Part shown: positions 24,401 through 34,114 of the stretch, one piece after another | Position numbering within the stretch: position 1 is the stretch's first letter | How the letters are laid out: the number at the start of each line of letters is the position of its first letter | Assembly: GCA_022813625.1 (NCBI GenBank) | Contig: JAKLMB010000005.1 | Location: 1,054,001 to 1,118,000, forward strand | DNA length: 64,000 bases | Direction of reading: 5' to 3' | From: Aaosphaeria pasadenensis | Taxonomy: Eukaryota; Ascomycota; Dothideomycetes; Pleosporales | The notes under the pieces: model-generated | Databases searched by the model: none | Seen by the model: the letters and a program-made list of their open reading frames with translations, nothing else | What the model was told of the DNA's origin: nothing | Program-made: the position numbers and the translations under genes

Positions 24401-25388
24401 AAAAACGAAGAACAGATTTCTTTGTTCTCGTTCCGTACGAACGATATCAGGAAGAATTAGAGATTTTGATTTTAGAGGAAATTCATAAGCCAAAGAAAAA
24501 GAACAGGACAGAATATACATTAATGCTACTCTTTCCAACTTGACTATGGTTTTATGCTTGTTCTTTCGTTTCTTGAAATTGAGTGTAGCCGTGTAATTGA
24601 TATCGGTGTGGTGTATTGTAGTCGTTAACGTAAACCGAGTTATATTGCAAGCATCATGATCAGCTAGTCCTAGGGAATAACGAAAGTCTCATAAGAGAGC
24701 ACTGTCGCGTGATCACAGATCTAGATGATCAACTCCCATCGGTATTGCTTTTTGATTGATGATTTGGTAATTGATGGAATGATTTGGGAAAAGTCTTGCA
24801 ATTGAATGCATGTCTATCATCTTGCTTTTTTGTTTGTTTGCTATGATTCCCGGTTCCAGTAGTCAGTCAGCCGCCGCAACAGAACTCTGTCACTCCCCAT
24901 CTAATCCAAACGAGCTACCCAATATTAACCATCCCCAATGATACCCTATCCCAAATTCCGCGGGTCCACTTTCCCTCTTTATTCAAAAAGTTACCCCTCC
25001 CCTCTCAAACATAATGATATAGTGTTATACAATGAACAAATGCCAGACACGGGCAACGTGTCTGACCGAATTCCAACAGAAGGTTAAGATCGATATGTGT
25101 GCATGTATATGAGAGCAAGCATTGCTCATTGCGTGAATATCCACCCCTGGTGCAGTTCCTGGGCGTGTTTTCTTTATTTTCTGTCCTGGACAAACGCAAA
25201 CGGCTGAACAGAAAACGTAAGTCGAGATTGGAGTGGTGGAGACCGGAACGCCGATTTGCGCTCCTATGTACAGCCAAGATATTACTATTACCACCTTCGA
25301 TGGCACGTGCTAGTGTCGTACAGTCTTATATGATCATCGGAACGTATGTAGATGCGGGCTAGTAGAGCTCTCACAACTTTTGAGAGAT
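21442..25388. other. 3.9-kb gene-poor region
   Basis: No credible gene was found between the GNAT start and the kinase stop. Visible elements are two consecutive GTTGACTTGC repeats at about 22890-22910, three CTCGAGT units at 22984-23006, a 16-base palindrome at 23015-23030, and an AT-rich section at about 24150-25000. An 81-codon minus-strand frame at 24293-24538 is AT-rich and unlike the neighbouring coding sequence, and I could not identify it. The proximal part should hold the GNAT promoter. Confidence 0.4.
22984..23030. repeat. CTCGAGT tandem units followed by a 16-base palindrome
   Basis: Three CTCGAGT heptamers in direct tandem are followed after about 8 bases by the perfect palindrome TCATTCGATCGAATGA (23015-23030). 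No gene overlaps. Confidence 0.6.
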
Positions 25389-27858
25389 CTACTTCTTCGT
25401 AGCAGGAGCAGGTGCGGCTCCTGCGCCGGGCTCGAGCGTATGTTCGTGGTTTTCGGCCCTGTGGATCTTCCCACCCTCCTCTTGGGAGCAGATCTGGCTG
25501 CCGGTCACCCACTTGTCTTGCAAGATCTCCTCCAAAGTGGCACGCTTCTTGGGATCGAGTTCCAGCATTCTGCCAATGATGTGTCTGCTCTCCCTGGGCA
25601 ATAGGCGTAGCAATCGCCACGGGCCCTTGATCACTTGAGGTTGCTGCTTCTCTGCAGTCGCCCCGGATCCACTCGTAGGGCGTTTGTCGGATCCAGCATC
25701 GGAACGGGCAGTCTCTTTGCGATTCTGATGATGGCTCGTGGCTGATTCGGATGGTAATCGAGATGCTGGTTCCGAGTGCACTTCCGGATGAACGCCCGTT
25801 ATCGACTTCGGTCCATCGTTCGGAGGAGAGATGAAGAGCTTGTACGAGTTATCCGACACACGTGGTGCTTTCCAAGGAAACCTTCGTAATGTCATACAAC
25901 AGAAGATAATTGCAAGCGACCACACATCGGTAGGCTGCGGGTCATATTTAGACAAGTCGTACACCTCTGGGGCTAGATATGGGTCTGAACCAACAATGCC
26001 TAGATCGTTGTTAGTAGTGAAGCCTTAGCTATGTGAAGGCGAGCTCTACTCACCACTTGCGAGAACAATCTCGTTTTCAAACGGATAACGGAACACCGTA
26101 GCACTACCGAAATCGATGATCTTCATGATTCCGTGCTCGTTCACCACCACGTTGTCGAGCTTTAGATCTCGGTGCGCCAAGCCCATGCTGTGAAGGTAAT
26201 TCACACCACTGAGGATTTGAAGAGTACAACAACTGATCTCTTCTCGGCTCATTTTCCCTGTCATTACTATTGCAAACAGGTCGAATGGCGCGTACTCCAT
26301 GACAACGTAGAAGTTGCCCTTCTCACTTACGAGATCCATTGTCTCAATGATGTTGCCGTGATGAAGCGTACTGCCAATGCAGAATTCCGCTGTAACCTTC
26401 TTGTTGTAGTCGCGTTCAGTCTCGTACGAATGACGAGCCCTGAATTGCTTCACAGCAAAGGTCACACCATCACTGCTCCGCTTCATAAGACGAACAGAAC
26501 CACCTGCACCGGAACCCAGCACTTTTCCGAATTTGCCATACTTGTTTTCCAGACCGTGGTCGTCGGCAAATGGAACGCTCACAGACCCCTGCGTAAGCGG
26601 TGGAGTCATTGTACCAGACTTCTTGGACTTGCCTCCCAAGATAGAAGGTGCAGGGGACGACGTCCTCTTCTCCTTGTGTTTGTGGCTATCTTTGTGTTTT
26701 CCGCCAATCTTGAAAAATCGCTTTAATTCCGACATGGATCCGTGATGATGCTGCTTTCCAATCCCGGTACGCACATCACTGTCGTCCCCTGAACCACTTT
26801 GATTTTTACCCGCCGCAGCTAAAGCCGCCCTCTTCTCGTCTTTCATTGAAGATGTCTCTGAGCTGGTTCCCTTAGAGCGAGGAAGAGACATGTTCGACGA
26901 GTTTCCAAAATGTCGCCTATGATCACGACCACCGAAGATGAATCTGGCGTCTAGTGCATCGAGATTTTTAGGCTGGGGAGGCCGTTTCGATCGAGAATAT
27001 GGGTCGTCTTTGTCACCGGATGGAGTGAATGGTCGGCTGTACGTTGGGGTCGTTGTTCCTGATGCATACTGTCCTGGCGTTCGCACTCCGGTCGATCCGG
27101 AAGGACTTACATCTCTGGATGGCGGTAGTGAGTCGCCTGCAGGTCCAACGGAAAACGATGGGGGATGCCTTGGATGTGCACCGATAACACCTTGCATATC
27201 CGACTCAGAGGTGTGCCGTGGTGAGGGTTGCGGAGATTCTTTCGGAGAACGGTCGACGACGACGGATTGAGGTCTGCTGCCACTGTGTACGGTATCCATG
27301 GAGGTCGGTGGGGGTTCATGAGGAGGTGAGATTTGTGGAGTCATCATGGCTGGGTCGGATCGTCCCCTCTTCTGATCTCCAGCAGAGCCGCCCTTTCCAT
27401 CGTGTGAAGAGGTGCCTGCTGGGGTCAGCGGTGGTGAATGCATGGCGGAGGCTGGTGGTGATGGACGTGAACCGATTGAACCTCGGAGAGCAGAATGCCC
27501 AGAGGGAGTGCGCGACGCTGGCGACGGAGAGGGTGCCTTTGGAAAGACGTTAGCTTATGTGTTGTCGGACGCAGGCTTATGGAAGCGTTGGTTGTTTGCT
27601 TACCCTTGAGGCTGGGAGTGAGACGGGCTCAAACGAGAAGTTCTCCATGCGCTTAGCTTGACATCGAGATGCCTGTATGGTGTGAGACAGATTGCGGAGC
27701 TCCTGTTCGGCCTCAGGACTAAGAGGTTGCTTGGTATCCTTTTCAGAGCTGCCCGTCAACGTGGAGACGTGCTGCAGGGCAGCTTCGGGTTCGATTTCCT
27801 GGTGGACATCGGCGAAGCGCACCCCCTGCGCAGGTTGGTCTTGGGGAGTAGGGGCCAT
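25389..27858 (-). CDS. Serine/threonine protein kinase, HAL4/SAT4-NPR1-like
   Basis: Three exons (27858-27604, 27536-26054, 25999-25389) give 782 residues. Residues 1-380 are Ser/Pro/Lys-rich and disordered, with many SP/TP sites and a basic HKHKEKR patch. The kinase domain begins with the glycine loop GSGAGGSVRL, followed by the ATP-lysine in FAVKQFR. It continues with catalytic HRDLKLDN (Asp542), DFGSAT (Asp560), SDPYLAPE at the exon 2-3 junction and DVWSLAI. An insertion of roughly 90 residues interrupts the C lobe before GPWRLLRLL and LDPKKRATLEEIL. Layout and motifs fit the fungal HAL4/SAT4/NPR1 group, which regulates potassium and nutrient transporters at the plasma membrane; the exact orthologue is not assigned. 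The start is an ATG opening a continuous frame with a clean phase-0 donor. Confidence 0.88.
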
Positions 27859-29737
27859 GCTGGGCAATGTGGAGTTTTGAAGATAAGAAAGAAGAAAGGA
27901 AAATCTGGGGGATGGGGTAAGCTTCGAATGATTGATGACGAAATGTGAGGTTGCTATATTAGGTCGGAGACATACCAAGTGGATAGTGTCTAGGCCGCGC
28001 TCGGAGTGATGATGAGTGCTATTCCGATGAACGATGACTGCGTATGTACAGTATTCCAAAGCTTCGCGCAACGGCCTGGCGCCGGCAAATTAGGTTATAG
28101 TAGGCCAGTGAACGATTGAGGAAATAATAGATATCGTGACGGTCTGCGGGCACGCACGAGAGCGAGGGCGAAGGTAGCCAGGAGGAGTATGAATGACTAC
28201 AGAGCGAGCGGCGTCATACGAAGGAGGTATGCCGAAAGACGAATGGTGCAGCTCCGATGGGTAGGTACAAGCACAAGCGATGCGGAACGCTCGGATACCA
28301 CGCGCGTTGATGGTTCGAGGTTGGAAGAGGTGCTCAGAGCAGTGAGAGGGAAGGAAGAGAGATTTGGAAGCAGTTACGAAGAATGGTAGAGTTGGTGGAA
28401 GAGTGGATTGGTGAGTGGTTCCTTTAGGATGTGTGAGTAATAGTGGAATGGACGTGTAGGGGAAGAGGAGGGGCACGATAAGTCTTCGATACGGTTTTCG
28501 GATCATCTATCAGAGTGGGGACCGTGCACTCCAATGCCTGCAAAAAAACTAGGTACTGGACAACAGAAAAAATTATATTTGCAGAAATGGGCTGAAATTA
28601 AGGACATTGCGGCGGCAATAATGAAAAAGATTCTGTCTTGCCTTACCCTTCCTTGTTCTGCCTTGCCCTGCCTTGCCCTGTTTCGTATACTTCCGCCGTA
28701 TCACGGCGTAGCGATTCCGCAAATCTTCAGGCGGGATCTTTACTCTACATACATTCATGGTTAGATCTACAATAATGGAGGGAGTACTTGTAGGATTTGG
28801 GGCCTCAACATGTCAATTGTTTCAATATCTCCGTCCTACTTCTATAAGGAGGGTCCCTATTCTTTTTCTTCTGCTTCTTCTTCTTCGAAAAGGGATCCAT
28901 CCTATCTCGTGCTAGCTACCTCTCCCTCTTCGACATTGCATTGAATTGACATCATTATTACTTTCTTTTATTTCGAGACTCATAAGAACTACGTAGATGA
29001 AAAATTGCAAATAAAAAGACCCTGTGGTCCCACGTACCAGATTCTTGATATTGTATTTGGACCCATAACCAAGGCTCAGTCAACCGGATATAGGCACATG
29101 GTTTTTTGTCTTCTTTTCTCTTCGACTATTACCGAACCAGCCTCGTTCGAGATGATTGTTCAATACCCTCGGGAAGCTTGTGATCCTTGGGAATTGCCAT
29201 GCGCCGCCTCCCTTCGCCCACTCAGCCAACTCCACTTGACTACGGCAAACTACGCAAGAGGATGCATCGACTTTTGGAAACCCTAAGCCTTGTCCGTACC
29301 AACCAGGCCGTTTCTAGATTAGTCAATGTCCCAAAACGGCTTAACCTTGTTTTCTGAGAGTAATCCCAGAGACACCAGACTTGAAGCCATCGAGCGATCA
29401 ACCCAACCCGACTCTTCCTACACTGTAACTACTCGTACCTCGTACAAGCCTCAAGGAATAACCACTCCACTCAATTACACGACAACCTCGACCACCTCCT
29501 TGTCGCCTTGCTGGTCGACTGGCTTGCCCTTGATACCAACACCCCTAACTAGTTACCTACCTCTGCTACCCGTTCCTGGTCTCTTGGCCCTTTTTCTCAT
29601 TCTCGACATCCCATCATATCCTAAATTTTTGGCTACAATTTTACAGAAGTTTTTCTTGCCTCCCTTACCAATCTTCTTGTCTCTCTTGCTTACGCTGTTC
29701 CTACTCTCAAGTGCCGCATCCTTTTCGCAAACGCAAA
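27859..29737. promoter_or_regulatory. Divergent region, HAL4-like kinase / SVF1
   Basis: About 1.9 kb between divergent starts. Plus-strand CT-rich tracts at 28860-28940 and 29560-29720 look like SVF1 promoter and leader. A CTTGCC(CT) repeat lies at about 28638-28680. A 192-codon plus-strand frame from 29326 overlaps the SVF1 start in another frame and is very Leu/Ser/Thr-rich; I treat it as translated leader sequence, not a gene. Confidence 0.5.
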
Positions 29738-31167
29738 ATGTTCAACTGGGCCAAACAACAGTACGTACCCAGCCAGTTCCCTCCTGCTCCACCCACCGCT
29801 CCTCCGACCATCCCGCACCCCCTCACAATGCATCTCTTTCCGAGGCAGGGCTTCGCATCTTCCTCTTCCTACTACTTCTACTCTGCATAGCTTCCTTAGC
29901 CTAGTCCGGCGCATCCGCCCGTACGTGCGTGTACTTACATCTGTGTCAGACTGGCCAACGTCGCCGGCACCCAGGAACCCGAATACGGTCCGGAGGCATG
30001 CCAACCCGTCGGCAAACAACAAGGTGATCCGAGCTATACCGAGTTGAACAGGGCCGACCTCAAGTGGAAGACTATCGACTGGACGAATGTCGAGACCCAG
30101 ACCTTCTACTTCTATACCGAGGGTGGACACGTTGGCTTCTTGCAGGTCATATATAGTAATGTGGCGTACGGACCACCACCCCTCTCATACTCAGGAAACA
30201 GTAGCTAATCGCCTGCTCGCACAGAGGCCTAAGAGTTACTTGCCAGTTCAACTGCAAGATCTTCTTCCAGAATAACGAGAAGCCCGCCGTATGGTCCTCG
30301 GACCCGCTGGAGAACTACGGTTTCGATGAAGATCAATACTCATTCTATGCCGACGGTGTATCCTTGGAGCTCTCGGAGGATGGAAATTCCTACACTATCA
30401 AATCTGCTACGAACGACAACAGTTTGGTCAACGTGAAAGTCACAAAGGCAGCGCCAGGCTTTGTTGGTGGAAAGAATGGTACCACCACCTATGGCACGGA
30501 TCCCAAGGCACCGTGGGGATCTATGTACCATGCTTTCTGGCCCCGATGCAATGTCGAGGGAGCTGTTATTACGAAAGAGGGAGAGATTGACCTCAAGGGT
30601 CGGGGAACTTTCATCCACGCCCTTCAGGGAATGAAGCCGCATCACGCTGGTATGTGCCGTGTACTCATGCCATCCTGAATTATAACTAACCCCCAACCAG
30701 CCGCCCGCTGGAATTTCTCCAACTTCCATTCCGCCACATACTCGGCCATTCTCATGGAATACACCACCCCCGCATCGTACGGAAACACCCTTGTCCGTGT
30801 GGGAGGTATTGCGACCGATGGAAAGCTGCTGTTCGCCGGAACTGGCGCAGAGGCCAAACACACGGAGGCCAAGCAGGATTCTGATAACGACTGGCCCGAG
30901 CCCACTGCCATCACTTACAACTGGTCCGGAAAGAGCGAGGATGGGAAGGATGTTTCTGCAGAAATATCTGGCAACGTCAACCGATGGGATCGTGTTGACG
31001 TCATGGCCGAAGTCCCCGGATTCGTGAAGGCCATTGTTGCCACTGCTGCCGGAACCAAGCCGTATATCTACCAGCTCTCGTCCAAGCCTACGATTGAGGT
31101 CAAGGTTGGTGAAGAGACCAAGAAGGAGGAGGGAGTCATGTTTGCCGAAGCCACCTTCATCTCATGA
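29738..31167 (+). CDS. SVF1: SVF1-type survival factor, lipocalin-like
   Basis: Four exons (29738-29760, 29950-30165, 30225-30649, 30701-31167) give 376 residues. Svf1 is a fungal cytosolic and membrane-associated protein needed for survival under oxidative and cold stress, and is linked to sphingolipid handling. The N terminus MFNWAKQQLANVAGTQEPEYG is the conserved family start; a 23-base first exon carries it. The two-domain beta-barrel body follows, with recognisable blocks YTEGGHVGFLQVIYSN, WSSDPLENYGFDEDQYSFYADG and PRCNVEGAV, and a second repeat with SGNVNRWDRVDVMAEVPGFVK. The length agrees with filamentous homologues of about 380 residues. Confidence 0.92.
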
Positions 31168-31770
31168 GTATCAATTCGGTCTTGTTGCATAAGTCGATTG
31201 CTCTCCCCTAGCCTTAATTAGTAGACCTGGCAGGACTGGTGTCTGGATAACCTAATGATTGAAATGCGTTTATACCCACCTATTAATTATGATCCTGTCT
31301 CGTCCATGTTGGTGTCCGAATCAGAAGTAATATTACGCATGTGACAATTCTGAGCTGAACGCATGGATATCTCTACCTAGTAGCTACATGGTGGGGGTTT
31401 GGAGAACCTGGAAATATATCAGCAACTAGGCTAAGCTAAGTGATAATTGCGTTATGATAATGCCTTTTCCTTGCATAAAGAGTAGTCATGCAACTACTCT
31501 GTAGTAATTCTCAGTCCACCTTCAGGTGAAACAGAATCACTTATGCACTAAATGCGCCGGTATTTACCAATAAGAGTCGCGCTTCGCGTCCACCTCACCT
31601 ACCCACGCGCCGTCGACCTTCCCCCACACTCTCTCCTCGGCACCCACTTACCGTCGAGCTAATCGAACCCTCGAACCGCATTCTATCGACCATCCCAATC
31701 CAACCCTCCACATATACCGACCACCACCGCCACCAAAAGCATAATTTACCTCCACCACCGGCAGGCTACA
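31168..31770. promoter_or_regulatory. Region between SVF1 and the H4-variant gene
   Basis: About 0.6 kb containing the SVF1 3' end and the H4-variant promoter. The last 200 bases are CA/CT-rich with CACC runs, as expected just upstream of a fungal start. No gene seen. Confidence 0.5.
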
Positions 31771-32478
31771 ATGTCTAGGTTCAGTGGAGTCCAGCGATTC
31801 GATCCGTCGCCACTGTCAGCTCCCTCGAGCCGAAGCGTCCCCAACAGCAGTGCTCCTGTGGCATCCCGAGCCACTCACCTTGGCATCGGTCTAGGAGGCA
31901 AAGGACTCGGCAAGACGGGACTTCGTCGACACCAGTAAGATCACATTAATTCCTACGCTGTATTTCTTCCAGGAATGAATGCTAATGTTATGTACAGAAA
32001 GATTCAGCGCGATACTATCCGCGGTGTCACGAATGGCGACATCCGGTAAGTCACGAGTCAATAACAACATCACACGTGAAACGAGAAAGATGCTAATTCA
32101 GATGTCTCGGTGTAGTCGACTTGCACGTCGCGGTGGCGTTAAGCGTATCTCCAAGATCGTCTACGATGATATCCGTCACGAGTTGAAATCCTATCTGCAG
32201 CGTGTAAGTTCATGTCATGATTCGATCTTGTATTTCTATCTGAAACTAACCCGTCTGCAGCTCCTCAAAGATGTAGTCGCCATGGTTGGTAAGTAGAGAT
32301 TGGTTCCTTTCATTAGTACGCTCTTAGCTGACGAATTCAGAACACGGCGGCAGGAAGACTGTCTCGGTCCAGGATGTCGTCTTTTGTCTCAACCGGGTAA
32401 GTGCATAAATCCAGACAGATAGGGAATATGTGTTTGCTAATTTGGTTGCTGGAGATTGGACGCACTATCTACCTATGA
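31771..32478 (+). CDS. Divergent histone H4 variant
   Basis: Six exons (31771-31934, 31998-32045, 32116-32203, 32261-32288, 32341-32396, 32455-32478) give 135 residues. After a 36-residue Ser/Pro/Arg-rich N-terminal extension the protein aligns to histone H4 without gaps from H4 position 4 to the end. The core RRLARRGGVKRIS is identical to canonical H4. In H4 numbering, K8, K12, K20, K44, K59 and K79 are kept. K5 becomes Leu, K16 Arg, R19 Gln, K31 Asn, K77 Gly and K91 Asn. The tail ends GRTIYL instead of GRTLYGFGG. The last 24-base exon was placed using the CTAAT branch site and GGAG acceptor, and it restores exactly the GRT-Y block. Five introns suggest a replication-independent, polyadenylated transcript. 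Divergent H4 variants (hH4v) are known in Neurospora; role unclear. Confidence 0.87.
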
Positions 32479-32850
32479 TATGGTGCACTTCAATAGTGAG
32501 TGGTGCCCATTAACAGTGAGTGTGCTTATCGACAGCGATTGGTGTTCATCGACTGTGAGTGGTAATCATCTCGTGGCGTTTGGCGTACGTCCATTGCGTA
32601 TACAGATATCATGACAGCGTACATATTGCGTTCGTTCACTAGTTTGTGGACCCAGGTCATCGATTTTATTGGGATATGGGGCAGTTCGGACTGGATGCAT
32701 AATGACCCATGGTTGGATTTTGGTGACTATTGAGATACCCTTTGCGCAGAATCCGATCCAATCGTATATAGGACACGTCCAGGAGTAGCGGCTAATGATA
32801 ACTATCAGCTCAACCTCCAAGTCAATACCCACTACAATCAAAACACATTT
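32479..32850. other. Convergent region after the H4 variant
   Basis: About 0.37 kb between the 3' ends of the H4-variant and F-box-like genes. It contains the degenerate 20-base tandem repeat annotated separately. Confidence 0.5.
32495..32573 (+). repeat. Four-copy degenerate 20-base tandem repeat
   Basis: Units at 32495-32514, 32515-32533, 32534-32553 and 32554-32573 share the pattern (A/T)G(T/C)GA(G/T)TGGT followed by (T/C)CATC(G)AC. The array starts only 16 bases after the H4-variant stop codon and so probably lies in its 3' UTR. Confidence 0.6.
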
Positions 32851-33783
32851 TCAGCTCTGCAAAAACTTGCGTAAACTGCTAACCAAACCATCGAACTCTT
32901 CCTGTTGGCGAGACGGCCTATACACCCTTTTGAGGAACTCATGGTCCTCCACCAAATCGCTCAGCATCTCCAAGCCACCACTTTTCACCAAACCCCACTC
33001 CTCCTCATTCAACTTTGCTTCCCTCACACATTTACACATCAAACAACTCAACACATCCCTCAAAAAGTTGACCAGGTCCTCCTCCACGTCATAGACGCCG
33101 ATCCTCCAATACCCAATCGTAAACGCATACGTCCACCTCGGCGTCACTCCCGCCTTCCTAGTCAAAAACCACTCCGCGAGCCCGCAAAACCAGACGAAAT
33201 GCGCCTGATGTTTCTTACCCTGCCTATCATAAATGTTCCCGAACCTACGGCACTTCTTCCAAACCTGGACCCAGAGCTCGTCCTCCCCCGCCGCGGGGAT
33301 CGGATCCTTTACCGGCAGCCTAATGTCGATCCTGAGGTGTCGATTCCGCGTCAGGTTTGCTTTGTGCAGCGCGAATAGGTCACTTTCAAACTCGTGTACC
33401 CCGCGGAAGGTCAGGCAGCTCACGTAGCCGGTGAAGTAGGTATCACCGTAGAAGAGGTAGGATACCTCGTGGCGGAGCGTGCGGCAGATGTGCAAGAGTC
33501 GCGGGCAGAGGAGGCGGTTCCTGAGGGGCTTGCCGGAGGGGGGAAGGGAGATATCCACGTGCACCTCTGGCATGAGGTACCGGAAGATTTCGAGGCGGAG
33601 CTCGGGTGGGAGGGTGGAGAGCAGACAGGGCTTTGATGGGTCAAGAGGTTGGAATGGGGAGTTGAAGTTGACGAGTGCGTTTTCGGAGTTTGGTGAGGTG
33701 GTGGTGTCAAGGGAAGCTCTGGTCTTGCCTTTCTCTCTTGCAGCAGATGCTGCGGTTGGGCGGGTATAGCACGGTGATGACAT
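32851..33783 (-). CDS. F-box-like (2EXR-type) protein
   Basis: Single-exon frame of 310 residues. After a short Ser/Thr-rich leader, residues about 54-75 (LLSTLPPELRLEIFRYLMPE) form an F-box-like helix pair of the kind common in filamentous fungi. It is followed by LLHICRTLRHEVSYLFYGDTYF, the typical second block in which the chain passes from a 'cells/residence' motif to YxxN/F. The remainder (about 130-310) is a mixed alpha/beta region with conserved Trp residues and no known catalytic motif. F-box proteins act as substrate adaptors of SCF ubiquitin ligases, but many fungal members of this type are uncharacterised. It diverges from MLH1 over 331 bases. Confidence 0.78.
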   Translation of the reverse strand: MSSPCYTRPTAASAAREKGKTRASLDTTTSPNSENALVNFNSPFQPLDPSKPCLLSTLPPELRLEIFRYLMPEVHVDISLPPSGKPLRNRLLCPRLLHICRTLRHEVSYLFYGDTYFTGYVSCLTFRGVHEFESDLFALHKANLTRNRHLRIDIRLPVKDPIPAAGEDELWVQVWKKCRRFGNIYDRQGKKHQAHFVWFCGLAEWFLTRKAGVTPRWTYAFTIGYWRIGVYDVEEDLVNFLRDVLSCLMCKCVREAKLNEEEWGLVKSGGLEMLSDLVEDHEFLKRVYRPSRQQEEFDGLVSSLRKFLQS

Positions 33784-34114
33784 TTTTGAGGTTCAAATTG
33801 GCGTATGTTACTTTAGTCAGTGAAAATGGATGATTTGAGCCAAATTTATATACGAAAAACTGAACTAAGCTCTCCCTCCGACCTCATAAAGCATTATGTA
33901 TTCTGGTTGGTGTAGAATGTCGTTGGGCTGAACAAGCCCATTTACAATAAGACATCGCCAACTCAGGCCTAGTGGACACGTGCTAGCGCGTTGACCTTCC
34001 TTCCCAGTTGAGTCGCCTCCACATCCATCCCTCTCATACATCATCTAAAATCGTAACCGTTTTCTACAAAAGCACAATAACCTCGAAGGAGACTCTGACC
34101 CGATTTACCTAACG
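33784..34114. promoter_or_regulatory. Divergent promoter, F-box-like gene / MLH1
   Basis: 331 bases between two divergent starts, so both promoters must share or abut here. It includes an AT-rich stretch near 33840-33870. No obvious palindrome seen. Confidence 0.55.

Noticed and set aside
29326..29904. 192-codon plus-strand frame ahead of and across the SVF1 start
   Set aside because: Very Leu/Ser/Thr-rich and it runs through SVF1 exon 1 in another frame. The SVF1 N terminus is a clear family match, so this is leader sequence.
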